Source: Palleronia sediminis (GTDB lineage Bacteria > Pseudomonadota > Alphaproteobacteria > Rhodobacterales > Rhodobacteraceae). Taken from it: a DNA stretch of 64,000 bases. Positions 9,538 to 18,459 of this stretch are shown piece by piece (within the stretch, counting starts at the first letter, position 1; the number at the start of each line of letters is the position of its first letter). The notes below the pieces were generated by a model. The model did not search any database, was not told where the DNA came from, and saw nothing but the letters and a program-made list of their open reading frames with translations. The DNA lies in the NCBI RefSeq assembly GCF_004358695.1, contig NZ_SNAA01000002.1, positions 62,001-126,000 on the forward strand, given 5' to 3'. A program made the translations under genes and the position numbers.

Positions 9538-10322
9538 GGCAGGGCGGCCGCTGGGACGATCTCGGCGAACGGCTCGGGGTGGGCGCGGTCGTCGCGGCCA
9601 TCGGTCTTGCCTGCGTCTGGGTCGGCGGCGTCGTCTTTTCGCTGCTGACCATCGTCATCGCCGGCGTGATCGTCTGGGAGCTCGTGCGCATGCTCGACCG
9701 GACGGCGCCCGCGGGGGTCATCGCCATCGGCTCGGCCGCCGCGCTGGCGGTGGCCGAGTTCCTGCCCCCCGGCTATGCGCTGCCTTTGCTGCTGGCGCCG
9801 GTCTTTGCCGGGTTCAGCCAGCTTGCGCAGCGGCGCGCGACATTCGCCATTTTCACCCTGCTGATCCTGATCGCAGGGTTCGGGCTGAACGTCTTGCGCG
9901 TCGATTTCGGATTCCTGTGGATGATGTGGCTGGCGCTCGTCGTCATCGTGACCGACGTGTTCGGCTATTTCGCCGGGCGTTTTATCGGCGGGCCCAAGTT
10001 CTGGCCGCGCGTCAGCCCGAAAAAGACATGGGCGGGCACCGTCGCGGGATGGGTCGGTGCGGCCTTTGTCGGTGGCGGCTTCGCGTGGTACACCGATGCC
10101 ACGACGCAGCTTGTCCCCGTGTCGATCGCGATCTCGATGGCCTCGCAGATGGGCGATATCGCCGAAAGCGCGGTCAAGCGGCGCGTCGGCGTCAAGGACA
10201 GCTCGTCGCTCTTGCCGGGCCATGGCGGGCTTTTCGACCGGTTCGACGGGATGCTCGGCGCGGCGGTGTTCCTGCTGCTGACCGAACAGCTCATCGGCTT
10301 TCCTCCGGGCTCGGCGGGCTAG
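9534..10322 (+). CDS. cdsA: Phosphatidate cytidylyltransferase (CDP-diglyceride synthase)
   Basis: Integral membrane enzyme making CDP-diacylglycerol from phosphatidic acid and CTP, the branch point of phospholipid synthesis. The family signature is complete near the C-terminus: SAVKRRVGVKDSSSLLPGHG followed by GLFDRFDG. Several hydrophobic helices fill residues 20-180. The ATG at 9534 overlaps the uppS stop by 4 bases and gives 262 residues; a longer frame starting at 9408 lies inside uppS and is not used. dxr follows after only 4 bases. Confidence 0.95.
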   Translation: MRQGGRWDDLGERLGVGAVVAAIGLACVWVGGVVFSLLTIVIAGVIVWELVRMLDRTAPAGVIAIGSAAALAVAEFLPPGYALPLLLAPVFAGFSQLAQRRATFAIFTLLILIAGFGLNVLRVDFGFLWMMWLALVVIVTDVFGYFAGRFIGGPKFWPRVSPKKTWAGTVAGWVGAAFVGGGFAWYTDATTQLVPVSIAISMASQMGDIAESAVKRRVGVKDSSSLLPGHGGLFDRFDGMLGAAVFLLLTEQLIGFPPGSAG

Positions 10323-10326
10323 GCTC

Positions 10327-11484
10327 ATGCGGCGCGTGTCGATCTTCGGGGCCACCGGCTCCATCGGGCAAAGTACGCTCGACCTCATCGGGCGGCGCCC
10401 CGAGGCGTTCCGCGTCGTGGTCCTGTCGGGGGGCGGCAATATCGCCATGCTGGCCGAACAGGCCCGCAGGTTCCGCCCCGAGCTGACCGTGACCGCCGAC
10501 GAGGCGCGCGGCCCCGAACTGGCCGAGGCGTTGGCGGGCGAGGGGCTGGAGACGGCGGCGGGGCGCAGCGCGCTGATCGAATCCGCCTCCCGGCCCGCCG
10601 ACTGGATCATGTCGGGCATCGTCGGGGTCGCCGGGCTCGAGCCGGGGCTGGTCGCGTTGCGGCAGGGCACGACGCTGGCGCTGGCCAACAAGGAATCGCT
10701 CGTCGCCGCCGGCCCCCTGCTGATGGAGACCGCGCGCCGGCACGGCGCGACCGTGCTGCCCGTGGACAGCGAACATTCGGCCGTGTTCCAGGCGCTCGTC
10801 GGGGAGGATATCTCGGCGGTCGAGCGGGTCATCATCACGGCAAGCGGCGGCGCGTTCCGCGACTGGCCTCTCGAAAGGCTGGCCCATGCGACACCGGCCG
10901 AGGCCGCGACCCATCCCAACTGGGACATGGGACAGCGCATCACCATCGATTCGGCCTCGATGTTCAACAAGGCGCTGGAACTTATTGAAACAAAAGAGTT
11001 CTTCGGGATCGACCCCGCGCTGATCGAGGTGCTCGTCCACCCCGAGTCGCTGGTTCACGCGATGGTCGGGTTCTCGGATGGCGGGCTCATGGCGCATGTC
11101 GGGCCGCCCGACATGCGCCACGCAATCGGCTATGCGCTGAACTGGCCCGACCGCGCCGCGATCCCGGTCGAGCGACTGGATTTCGCGGCGATCGGCGCGC
11201 TGAGCTTCCGGGCGCCGGACGATCGGCGCTGGCCCGCGCTGCGTCTCGCGCGCGAGGTGATGCAGGCCGGCGGGCTGGCCGGGGCCGCGTTCAACGGCGC
11301 CAAGGAACGCGCACTCGATCATTTCATCGCCGGGCGCATCCCGTTCCCGCGCATGGCCGAGCTGGTCGAAGAGGTGCTGGGCGCGCGGGACTGGTCGGCA
11401 GGCGACGGGGTCGCGGCGCTCGAGACGGTGCGCGAGGCAGATGCCGACGCACGCCGCCGCGCGGACGCCGCGGTGGCGGGGTAG
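10327..11484 (+). CDS. dxr: 1-deoxy-D-xylulose 5-phosphate reductoisomerase
   Basis: Second step of the MEP isoprenoid pathway: converts DXP to 2-C-methyl-D-erythritol 4-phosphate with NADPH. It shows the NADPH-binding GATGSIGQSTLDLI at the N-terminus, LANKESLVAAG near residue 122, TASGGAFRDWP, HPNWDMGQRITIDSASM and HPESLVHAMVGFSDGG. The 385 residues are normal. The later steps IspD and IspF are encoded as one fused protein at 55953-57119 in this same window, so the organism uses the MEP route. Confidence 0.96.
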   Translation: MRRVSIFGATGSIGQSTLDLIGRRPEAFRVVVLSGGGNIAMLAEQARRFRPELTVTADEARGPELAEALAGEGLETAAGRSALIESASRPADWIMSGIVGVAGLEPGLVALRQGTTLALANKESLVAAGPLLMETARRHGATVLPVDSEHSAVFQALVGEDISAVERVIITASGGAFRDWPLERLAHATPAEAATHPNWDMGQRITIDSASMFNKALELIETKEFFGIDPALIEVLVHPESLVHAMVGFSDGGLMAHVGPPDMRHAIGYALNWPDRAAIPVERLDFAAIGALSFRAPDDRRWPALRLAREVMQAGGLAGAAFNGAKERALDHFIAGRIPFPRMAELVEEVLGARDWSAGDGVAALETVREADADARRRADAAVAG

Positions 11485-11630
11485 GCCGGCGGCCTTCCAT
11501 CTCGCGATCGTTCAAATACCGGACAGTTCGCCGCAGCGGGCTTACGCTTGGCTAACGGTTCGGGTGATATCGCCGGAACGCGGCGTGATGACCTGACGCG
11601 GGCGCATGCGCGCCCTGCGAGGAGCTTTGA

Positions 11631-12983
11631 ATGGACGGACTACTTTCCCTGCTGCCCGGTTTCGGATCGGTCGCCTTCACCGTGCTGGCCTTCATCATCG
11701 CGCTGAGCGTGATCGTCGCCATCCACGAATACGGCCATTACATCGTGGGGCGGTGGTCCGGCATCCAGGCCGACGTGTTCTCGGTGGGGTTCGGGCCGGT
11801 GCTGTTCGCCCGCACCGACAGCCGCGGCACGCAATGGCAGGTCGCGGCCCTGCCGCTGGGCGGTTACGTCAAGTTCCGCGGCGATGCCGACGTGGCAAGC
11901 ATGGCGCAGGCCGATACGCCCGGTCTCGACGACGAGGCGCGGCGCGCGACCATGTCGGGCGCGCCGCTCTGGGCGCGGTCGGCGACGGTTGCCGCGGGGC
12001 CGCTGTTCAACTTCGTCCTGTCTTTCCTGCTTTTCGCCGCGGTCCTGATGCTGCGCGGCGTGGCCAGCGACCCGTTGACGGTCGAGGATCTGCGCCCGCT
12101 GCCGCAGGAGATGGCGACGCTCGAGCCGGGCGATGCGCTTTTGCGGATCGAGGGGCGCGAGGTACCGTCGCTCGACGGGTTCGACGCCTTCATCGCGGAT
12201 CTGCCGGTGGCGCCACGGCTCGACTATACCGTGAATCGCGACGGGGCCGAGACGGTGATCGAGGGGCCCTATCCCTATCCGCCGCTCGTCGCCGGCGTCT
12301 CGCCCGAAAGCGCGGCCATGGCCGCGGGGCTCGAGGCGGGCGATGTCATCACGGCGGTCAACGGCACCGAAATCTTCGCCTTCGACCAGTTGCGCGAGGC
12401 GGTCGAGGCCACGGGCGGCGCGCCGCTCGATCTGGAGATCTGGCGACCGGATGCGGATGGCGGGGGCGACACGCTGTCGATCACGCTCGAGCCCAAGCGC
12501 ACAGATCTGCCACTCGCCGATGGCGGGTTCGACACGCGCTGGATGATCGGCGTGTCGGGCGGGTTCTATATCGTGCCCGAAACGCGCCGGCCCGGCGTGA
12601 TCGAGGCCGCGCGCTATGGCGTCGAGCAGACGGCGTTCATCGTGCGCGCCAGCCTTTCGGGGCTCTACAACATGGCCACGGGCCAGATCTCGAGCTGCAA
12701 CCTGCGCGGCCCGGTCTCGATCGCGCGCACCAGCGGCGTGGCCGCCAGCCAGGGCGCGCTGAGTTTCCTGCATTTCGTGGCGCTCCTGTCGACGGCGGTG
12801 GGGCTGCTGAACCTCTTTCCGATCCCGGTGCTCGATGGCGGGCACCTGGTGTTTCACGCCTACGAAGCGGTGTCGGGCAAGCCACCGGGCGTGCGGGTGA
12901 TGAACGTGCTCATGGCCATCGGGCTGGCACTTATGGGTCTCTTGATGGTGTTCGCGCTCAATAACGATTTCTTCTGCCCCTGA
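11631..12983 (+). CDS. rseP: RIP site-2 metalloprotease RseP
   Basis: Inner-membrane zinc protease that cuts transmembrane anchors, for example of anti-sigma factors, during envelope stress signalling. The zinc motif HEYGH is at residues 32-36 in the first membrane helix and the second active-site motif VLDGGHL lies near residue 396. A PDZ region with VSPESAAMAAGLEAGDVITA is in the middle, and a conserved GPVSIARTSG segment lies before the last helices. The 450 residues match the family. The ATG at 11631 follows the ribosome binding site GAGGAGC. The gene lies between dxr and bamA, the common proteobacterial order. Confidence 0.95.
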   Translation: MDGLLSLLPGFGSVAFTVLAFIIALSVIVAIHEYGHYIVGRWSGIQADVFSVGFGPVLFARTDSRGTQWQVAALPLGGYVKFRGDADVASMAQADTPGLDDEARRATMSGAPLWARSATVAAGPLFNFVLSFLLFAAVLMLRGVASDPLTVEDLRPLPQEMATLEPGDALLRIEGREVPSLDGFDAFIADLPVAPRLDYTVNRDGAETVIEGPYPYPPLVAGVSPESAAMAAGLEAGDVITAVNGTEIFAFDQLREAVEATGGAPLDLEIWRPDADGGGDTLSITLEPKRTDLPLADGGFDTRWMIGVSGGFYIVPETRRPGVIEAARYGVEQTAFIVRASLSGLYNMATGQISSCNLRGPVSIARTSGVAASQGALSFLHFVALLSTAVGLLNLFPIPVLDGGHLVFHAYEAVSGKPPGVRVMNVLMAIGLALMGLLMVFALNNDFFCP

Positions 12984-13083
12984 TCGCGCCGCTGCCTTGG
13001 AAGGATCGCTTCGGCGCCCGATTCCCGTCACAATCGGGCGTCAGACCAGACGCGACCGATCCACCACACGGGAGCGATCCGCG

Positions 13084-13209
13084 ATGCGTTATCTCGACAT
13101 GTCCCCCCGCGGGCTGAACCTCATCCTGCGCCTCAATGCCGACAGGCTTCTTTTTCCCGTTGCGATCGGGCTTGCCCTGATCGCCGCGAGCATGATGGCC
13201 AGCCAGTAA
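13084..13209 (+). CDS. Small single-pass membrane protein, 41 residues, unknown function
   Basis: Short reading frame between rseP and bamA. It begins MRYLDMSPRGLNLILRLNAD and continues into a hydrophobic segment of about 18 residues (PVAIGLALIAASMMA) before a short SQ tail, so it is predicted to cross the inner membrane once. The GGGAG sequence 9 bases upstream of the ATG is an acceptable ribosome binding site. I do not recognise the family. A longer in-frame version from 12997 lacks a ribosome binding site. The gene could be a fortuitous frame, but the codon use and membrane segment favour a real product. Confidence 0.5.
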   Translation: MRYLDMSPRGLNLILRLNADRLLFPVAIGLALIAASMMASQ

Positions 13210-13249
13210 GCGATTGCTTCCGCTAGTAAATTTTGCGCCGTCGCGGTGC

Positions 13250-13270
13250 GGGCCCGGTCATGCCGGGCCC
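13250..13270 (+). other. Perfect hairpin in the bamA leader
   Basis: An 8-base perfect inverted repeat (GGGCCCGG, loop TCATG, CCGGGCCC) between the 41-residue frame and bamA. There is no T-tract after it, so it is not a classical intrinsic terminator; it may attenuate read-through from the rseP transcript or protect an RNA end. Confidence 0.5.
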
Positions 13271-13305
13271 TAGTGCATCGCCGGCAAGCCTGCGGGTTTC
13301 GCATT

Positions 13306-13334
13306 TTGACAAGGACGGGCAATCCCGATACTCA
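13306..13334 (+). promoter_or_regulatory. Candidate housekeeping promoter for bamA
   Basis: A perfect -35 hexamer TTGACA at 13306-13311 is followed after 17 bases by TACTCA at 13329-13334, a weak -10 match, 34 bases before the bamA start. The -35 match stands out in such GC-rich DNA, but the -10 element is poor, so this is tentative. Confidence 0.35.
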
Positions 13335-13367
13335 CGCAAAAGGGATGTCTGGGATTGGATCAATCGA

Positions 13368-15704
13368 ATGGCTCGTAAGGTCACGGTGATCGGTGCGCGA
13401 GCCGGTCTTGTCGCTCTCCTCAACGGGGGGAGCCTTCTCGGTCTGTCCGCCGCGGCAGCCGTCATCGTCCCGAGCGTGTCCCTGGCCCAGAGCTACCAGA
13501 TCTCGCGCATCGCGATCGAGGGCAACCAGCGCGTCTCGGCCGCCACGATCCTCAGCTATCTCGCGCTTCGCCAGGGCAGCGCCGTTTCGGCGGGCGAGCT
13601 CAACGCCGCCTATCAGCGCGTCCAGAACTCGGGCCTGTTCGAGACCGTCGCGCTCGACCCGCAGGGCGGAACGCTGGTCGTGCGCGTGCAGGAATATCCC
13701 ATCGTCGGGCAGATCAGCATCGAGGGCAATCGCCGCCTCGACGATGCCGCGCTGAACGAACTCATCTCGTCCGTGCCGCGCCGGGTCTACAACCCCGCGC
13801 TGGTCGAGCAGGACGCCCGCGCCATCGCCGACAGCTACGAGGAACGTGGACGCCTGGCGGCGGTGGTCAATCCGCGGATCATCCGCCGCGACAACAACGT
13901 CGTCGACGTCGTGTTCGAGGTGGCCGAAGGCGCCGTGACCGAGGTCGAGCGGATTTCCTTTGTCGGCAACCGCAGCTTCTCCGACAGCCGCCTGCGCCGC
14001 GTGTTGCAGTCGAAACAGGCCGGACTGCTGCGCCAGATCATCCAGAGCGATACCTATATCGCGGACCGGATCACGCTCGACCGGCAGCTCCTGACCGATT
14101 TCTACCAGACCCGCGGCTTCGTAGATTTCCGCATCCTCAACGTCAGCAACGAATTCTCGCGCGACCGCAACGCGTTCTTTACCCAGTTCAACCTGCAAGA
14201 GGGGCAAAGCTACGATTTCGGTCGTGTCACCGTATCCTCCGACGTGCCGAGGCTCGACGTCACGGATTATCGCGCGCTGGCCCGGATCCGGCCCGGATCG
14301 ACCTATTCGCCGCGCGAGATCGACAACGCGATCACCCGGCTGGAACGGCTCGCCACGCGGCGCGGCCTGAACTTCGTGCGCGCCACGCCCGAGATCACCC
14401 GCGACGAGCGCAACCTGTTGCTCAACGTCGATTTCCGGCTCGAACGCGGACCCCGCATCTTTGTCGAGCGGATCGATATAGAGGGCAACCAGACGACGCT
14501 CGACCGCGTGATCCGGCGCCAGTTCGACACGGTCGAGGGCGATCCGTTCAACCCGCGCGAGATCCGGGCCGCCGCCGAACGCATCCGCGCGCTCGGCTAT
14601 TTCGAGGATGCCTCGGTCGAGGCGCGCGAGGGCAGCGCCCCCGATCAGGTCGTCGTCGATGTCGACGTGATCGAGCAGCCGACCGGGTCGCTGAACTTCG
14701 GCGGCACCTACTCCACCGATAGCGGGGTGGGCGTGAATATCGGCTATCGCGAGGACAACTTCCTCGGTCGTGGCCAGCAGCTTGCCGCGCAGGTCAACAC
14801 GGCCTCGGGTTCCGAGACGGTGCGGCTGTCTTTCGCCGAGCCGGCCTTTCTGGGCCGCGACCTGACCTTCCGCTTCGACGCGTTCTACGAGACGACCGAT
14901 TTCGACGAGGCCGCGTACAACACCCGCGTCGTCGGGTTCTCGCCCTCGATCTCGTTCCCGGTCAGCCTCAACGGGCGGGTGGCGCTACGCTATCGCCTGT
15001 CCGAGGACACGATCTTCGACGTCGATCGCAAATCCTCGCCGATCCTCAAGCGCGAAGAGGGCGGGCAGTTCACCTCCTCCGTGGGCTACAGCTACACCTA
15101 CGATACGCGGATCGACGGTCTGGACCCCAATTCGGGCATCAAGTTCAGCTTTGGCCAGGATTTCGCCGGGCTGGGCGGCGATACCGAATACATCAAGACG
15201 ACGGCCGAGCTGACCGGGCAAAAGCTGGTCTGGAACGAGGAAATTGCGCTGCGCGGCACGCTCGAGGGGGGCGCGATCCACGCGCTTGGCGGCGACGCGA
15301 CCCGCGTGACCGACCGCTTTTTCCTGAACTCCCGCCAGCTTCGCGGGTTTGAGCCGCTGGGCGTCGGTCCTCGCGACCTCATCGCCCCCAACGAGGATGC
15401 GCTTGGCGGCAACTATTACGTCGCCTCGCGGATCGAGGCCGAGTTCCCGCTGGGTCTGCCCGAGGAATACGGGATGACGGGCGGCGTGTTCTTCGACGCC
15501 GGGTCGGTCTGGGGGCTCGACGACACGCGCGGCCGCAAGGGGCAAGAGGTCGATGACGGCTTCGCGCTGCGCTCGGCCATCGGCGTCTCGCTCTTCTGGG
15601 ATACGCCGCTCGGGCCGCTGCGCTTCAACTTTGCCGAAGGGATCGCGTCCGAGGATTACGACCGCGAACGCAGCTTCAATGTCACGATCTCGACTGCCTT
15701 CTAG
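13368..15704 (+). CDS. bamA: Outer membrane protein assembly factor BamA
   Basis: Central subunit of the BAM complex that inserts beta-barrel proteins in the outer membrane. After a signal peptide ending near SLAQS (about residue 41), five POTRA-type repeats follow, recognisable by repeated IxGN motifs (IAIEGNQRV, ISIEGNRRL, ISFVGNRSF and IDIEGNQTT). The C-terminal half is a beta-barrel containing the VxGF/LRGF-type segment RQLRGFEPLGVGPRD and ends in a terminal Phe, the usual sorting signal. The ATG at 13368 gives 778 residues; an upstream extension to 13233 would put non-signal sequence before the signal peptide. The stop overlaps the start of ompH by 26 bases. Confidence 0.95.
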   Translation: MARKVTVIGARAGLVALLNGGSLLGLSAAAAVIVPSVSLAQSYQISRIAIEGNQRVSAATILSYLALRQGSAVSAGELNAAYQRVQNSGLFETVALDPQGGTLVVRVQEYPIVGQISIEGNRRLDDAALNELISSVPRRVYNPALVEQDARAIADSYEERGRLAAVVNPRIIRRDNNVVDVVFEVAEGAVTEVERISFVGNRSFSDSRLRRVLQSKQAGLLRQIIQSDTYIADRITLDRQLLTDFYQTRGFVDFRILNVSNEFSRDRNAFFTQFNLQEGQSYDFGRVTVSSDVPRLDVTDYRALARIRPGSTYSPREIDNAITRLERLATRRGLNFVRATPEITRDERNLLLNVDFRLERGPRIFVERIDIEGNQTTLDRVIRRQFDTVEGDPFNPREIRAAAERIRALGYFEDASVEAREGSAPDQVVVDVDVIEQPTGSLNFGGTYSTDSGVGVNIGYREDNFLGRGQQLAAQVNTASGSETVRLSFAEPAFLGRDLTFRFDAFYETTDFDEAAYNTRVVGFSPSISFPVSLNGRVALRYRLSEDTIFDVDRKSSPILKREEGGQFTSSVGYSYTYDTRIDGLDPNSGIKFSFGQDFAGLGGDTEYIKTTAELTGQKLVWNEEIALRGTLEGGAIHALGGDATRVTDRFFLNSRQLRGFEPLGVGPRDLIAPNEDALGGNYYVASRIEAEFPLGLPEEYGMTGGVFFDAGSVWGLDDTRGRKGQEVDDGFALRSAIGVSLFWDTPLGPLRFNFAEGIASEDYDRERSFNVTISTAF

Positions 15705-16302
15705 ACGAACCGCCATTCTCGGCGCGGTGGTCTCGCTCGCGCTCTGGGCGGCGCCGGCCGCGGGGCAGAGTTTCGGGCAGGGGGTCAACCCGGTCGTCGT
15801 CGTCGACCAGGAGCGGCTGTTCCAGGAAAGCGCCTTCGGCGCCGCGGCCCTCGACGAGATCGAGCGGCAGAGCGAGGCGCTTGCCGCCGAGAACCGGCGC
15901 ATCGAGGCCGAGCTTACCGAGGACGAGCGCGACCTGACCGAACAGCGCGCGACGCTGCCCATGGACGAGTTCCGGGCCAAGGCCAACGCCTTCGATCAGC
16001 GGGTTCAGCGGTTGCGCGACGAGCAGGACGTCAAGACCGCCGCGCTGACCCGGCTGCGCGACGCGGCGCGGCAGGGCTTTTTCCGGCAGGCGGCGCCGGT
16101 GCTCTCGGACCTGATGGCCGAGCTCGGCGCGACCGTGCTGCTCGACAGCCGCGAGGTGCTGGCCGTGGCCGGCGGCGGCGATATCACCGATCTGGCCATC
16201 GCCCGCGTCGACGCGGCGATCCCGCCCATGCCGGCCCCCCAAGGCGACGACGATCCGGTGCCGGGCGACGATGGCCCAGAGGGGAATGCGGACCGGCCCT
16301 GA
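15679..16302 (+). CDS. ompH: OmpH/Skp-family periplasmic chaperone
   Basis: Periplasmic holdase for unfolded outer-membrane proteins on their way to BAM. The signal peptide ([21 protein letters not shown]) is followed by [16 protein letters not shown], the first strand typical of the family, then long charged helices (residues 55-130) that would form the tentacles of the trimer, and a second domain with [14 protein letters not shown]. The C-terminal 20 residues are acidic and Pro-rich. 207 residues. The start at 15679 lies inside the end of bamA, and the two are likely coupled. It is placed between bamA and fabZ as usual, but lpxD, often found here, is missing. Confidence 0.88.
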   Translation: MSRSRLPSRRTAILGAVVSLALWAAPAAGQSFGQGVNPVVVVDQERLFQESAFGAAALDEIERQSEALAAENRRIEAELTEDERDLTEQRATLPMDEFRAKANAFDQRVQRLRDEQDVKTAALTRLRDAARQGFFRQAAPVLSDLMAELGATVLLDSREVLAVAGGGDITDLAIARVDAAIPPMPAPQGDDDPVPGDDGPEGNADRP

Positions 16303-16406
16303 GCGGCGCGCCGCGCGGGCTTCCTTGTCACCGGGGGGGGCGCTTGCTAGTCACGCGCCATACCGGCGGCGCGGTGCAGACCGCCGCCCCAATCGACGGA
16401 GGCACC

Positions 16407-16859
16407 GTGCCCGATCTGAAGACTGCCGATATCGACCTGATCCAGCGGATCATTCCCCATCGCTATCCCTTTCTCCTGGTGGACAGGGTGCGCGACATCG
16501 ATGGCCAGAAATCGGCCACCGGGATCAAGAACGTCACCTTCAACGAGCCGCATTTCCAGGGCCATTTCCCCGGCGCGCCGATCATGCCGGGCGTGACCAT
16601 CGTCGAGGCGATGGCGCAGACGGCGGCGGTCATGGTGGGGGTCGATCTCGACCTCGCCGACAAGAATTTCCTTGTCTATTTCATGGGGATCGAAAGCGCC
16701 AAGTTCCGCCGCAAGGTCGTGCCGGGCGACGTGTTGCACCTGCACGTCACGACCAGGCGCGGCGGCGGCAAGGTCTGGAAATTCTCGGGCCGTGCCGAGG
16801 TCGAGGGCGAGCTGGCCTGCGAGGCCGAGTTCACCGCGATGATGGACCTTCCCAAGTGA
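16407..16859 (+). CDS. fabZ: 3-hydroxyacyl-[ACP] dehydratase FabZ
   Basis: Dehydrates 3-hydroxyacyl-ACP in type II fatty acid elongation and competes with LpxA for 3-hydroxyacyl-ACP. It shows [13 protein letters not shown] near residue 16 and the catalytic region [20 protein letters not shown] with His53 and Glu67. The GTG at 16407 is preceded by GGAGG at proper distance and gives 150 residues, the family length; a longer frame from a TTG at 16344 lacks a ribosome binding site. The stop overlaps the GTG start of lpxA by 4 bases. Confidence 0.95.
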   Translation: MPDLKTADIDLIQRIIPHRYPFLLVDRVRDIDGQKSATGIKNVTFNEPHFQGHFPGAPIMPGVTIVEAMAQTAAVMVGVDLDLADKNFLVYFMGIESAKFRRKVVPGDVLHLHVTTRRGGGKVWKFSGRAEVEGELACEAEFTAMMDLPK

Positions 16860-17653
16860 GCGTCCACCCCCAGGCCCGCATCCACCCCTCGGCCCTGATC
16901 GAGGACGGGGCCGAGATCGGCGCCGGCGCGTCGGTCGGCCCGTTCTCGGTGATCGGGCCGCGGGTGGTGCTGGGCGAGGGGGTCACGGTCAAGAGCCACG
17001 CGGTAATTGCGGGCATCACGCGGATCGGGGCGGGTACGACCGTCTTTCCTTTTGCCGTGGTGGGCGAACAGCCGCAGGATCTCAAGTTCTCGGGCGAAGA
17101 GACCCGGCTCGAGATCGGGGCGCGCTGCTCGATCCGCGAGCATGTGACGATGAACCCCGGCACGCGGGGCGGCGGCGGCGTGACGCGGGTGGGCGACGAC
17201 GGCCTCTTCATGGCCGGCTGTCACGTCGCGCATGATTGCCAGGTCGGCAACCGGGTCATCATGGTGAACAATTCCGCGCTGGCCGGGCATTGCCGGATCG
17301 GTGACGGCGCGATCATCGGGGGCCTTTCGGGCGTGCATCAATGGGTGCGCATCGGGCGCGGCGCGATCATCGGCGCGGTGACGATGGTCACGGCCGACGT
17401 GATCCCCCACGCGCTGGTGCAGGCCCCGCGCGGCGAGCTCGAAGGGTTGAACCTCGTCGGGCTCAAGCGCGGCGGCGTCGGGCGCGACGACATCACCGCG
17501 CTGCGCGCCGCGTTCCAGATGCTCAAGCAGGGCGAGGGCGCGTTCCAGGATCGCGCCCGCCGCCTCCAGGACGAAACCTCGAGCGACTATGTCCGCGAGA
17601 TCTGCGAGTTCATCCTGGCGCCCAGCGATCGCGGCCACCTGACCCCGGCATGA
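16856..17653 (+). CDS. lpxA: UDP-N-acetylglucosamine acyltransferase
   Basis: First committed step of lipid A synthesis: transfers a 3-hydroxyacyl chain from ACP to UDP-GlcNAc. The left-handed beta-helix is evident from hexapeptide repeats over residues 8-190; the catalytic His is His126 in VAHDCQVGN, and the C-terminal part has [12 protein letters not shown] and [20 protein letters not shown]. The GTG at 16856 overlaps the fabZ stop (GTGA) and gives 265 residues, the usual size. The stop overlaps the lpxI start by 4 bases. Confidence 0.95.
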   Translation: MSVHPQARIHPSALIEDGAEIGAGASVGPFSVIGPRVVLGEGVTVKSHAVIAGITRIGAGTTVFPFAVVGEQPQDLKFSGEETRLEIGARCSIREHVTMNPGTRGGGGVTRVGDDGLFMAGCHVAHDCQVGNRVIMVNNSALAGHCRIGDGAIIGGLSGVHQWVRIGRGAIIGAVTMVTADVIPHALVQAPRGELEGLNLVGLKRGGVGRDDITALRAAFQMLKQGEGAFQDRARRLQDETSSDYVREICEFILAPSDRGHLTPA

Positions 17654-18459
17654 GCCTCGCGCTGATCGCCGGGCAGGGGCGTCTGCCCGCGCTGGTCGTC
17701 GCCGCCGCCCGGCCCGCGCGCGTTCTCGCGATGGAGGGGTCGGCCCCCGACACCGTGGCGCCCGATACCGTCTTTCCGCTCGAACGGCTCGGCTCGGTTC
17801 TGGCCGGGCTCAAGGCGGACGGGATCTCGCGGATTTGTCTCGCGGGCGCCGTCCGTCGCCCCGGTTTCGATCCCGCGCGGCTCGATGTAGCGACGCGGCC
17901 GCTGGTGCCGCGCCTGACGGACGCGATGGTGCAGGGCGACGATGCGGCGCTGCGCGCGCTGATGGCGATTTTCGAGGACGCCGGGCTGACCCCGGTCGCC
18001 GCGCAGGATCTCGTGCCCGATCTTTGCCCGCCGCCGGGGCCGCTTGGCGCTTGCGCGCCGGACGACAGCGCCCGGTCCGATATTGCGCGGGGGCTCGACG
18101 CGCTTTCGATCATGGGCGCGGCGGATGTGGGGCAGGGCTGCGTCGTGGCGCGGGGCCAGGTTCTTGCCGTCGAAGCGCTGCCCGGCACCGACTGGATGCT
18201 GCGCAGCATGGCCGCGCTGCGCGGGCCCGGCGATCTGGCCTGTCCCGCGCCCGCGGGCGGTGTGCTGGTCAAGGCCGCGAAGCCCGGTCAGGACCGCCGC
18301 GCCGACCTGCCCGCCATCGGCCCCGAGACGGTCGAACTGGCCGCGGCGGCGGGTCTTTGTGGCATCGCGGTCGAAGCGGGGGGCGTGATGGTGCTCGACC
18401 CGCCCGAACTGATCCGCGCGGCCGATGCGGCCGGGCTTTTCGTGGTCGTCGTGGCATGA
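17650..18459 (+). CDS. lpxI: UDP-2,3-diacylglucosamine pyrophosphatase LpxI
   Basis: Hydrolyses UDP-2,3-diacylglucosamine to lipid X in lipid A synthesis, replacing LpxH in most alphaproteobacteria. The family (DUF1009) is recognised by LALIAGQGRLPALV at the N-terminus, the central DIARGLDALSIMGAADVGQG segment, VLAVEALPGTDWMLRSMAAL and the C-terminal DLPAIGPETVELAAAAGLCG. 269 residues, as expected. It sits between lpxA and lpxB with 4-base overlaps on both sides, which supports the assignment strongly. Confidence 0.92.
   Translation: MSLALIAGQGRLPALVVAAARPARVLAMEGSAPDTVAPDTVFPLERLGSVLAGLKADGISRICLAGAVRRPGFDPARLDVATRPLVPRLTDAMVQGDDAALRALMAIFEDAGLTPVAAQDLVPDLCPPPGPLGACAPDDSARSDIARGLDALSIMGAADVGQGCVVARGQVLAVEALPGTDWMLRSMAALRGPGDLACPAPAGGVLVKAAKPGQDRRADLPAIGPETVELAAAAGLCGIAVEAGGVMVLDPPELIRAADAAGLFVVVVA

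Noticed and set aside
13250-13270. Intrinsic terminator before bamA
   Set aside because: Stem is perfect but no T-tract follows; listed only as a hairpin.
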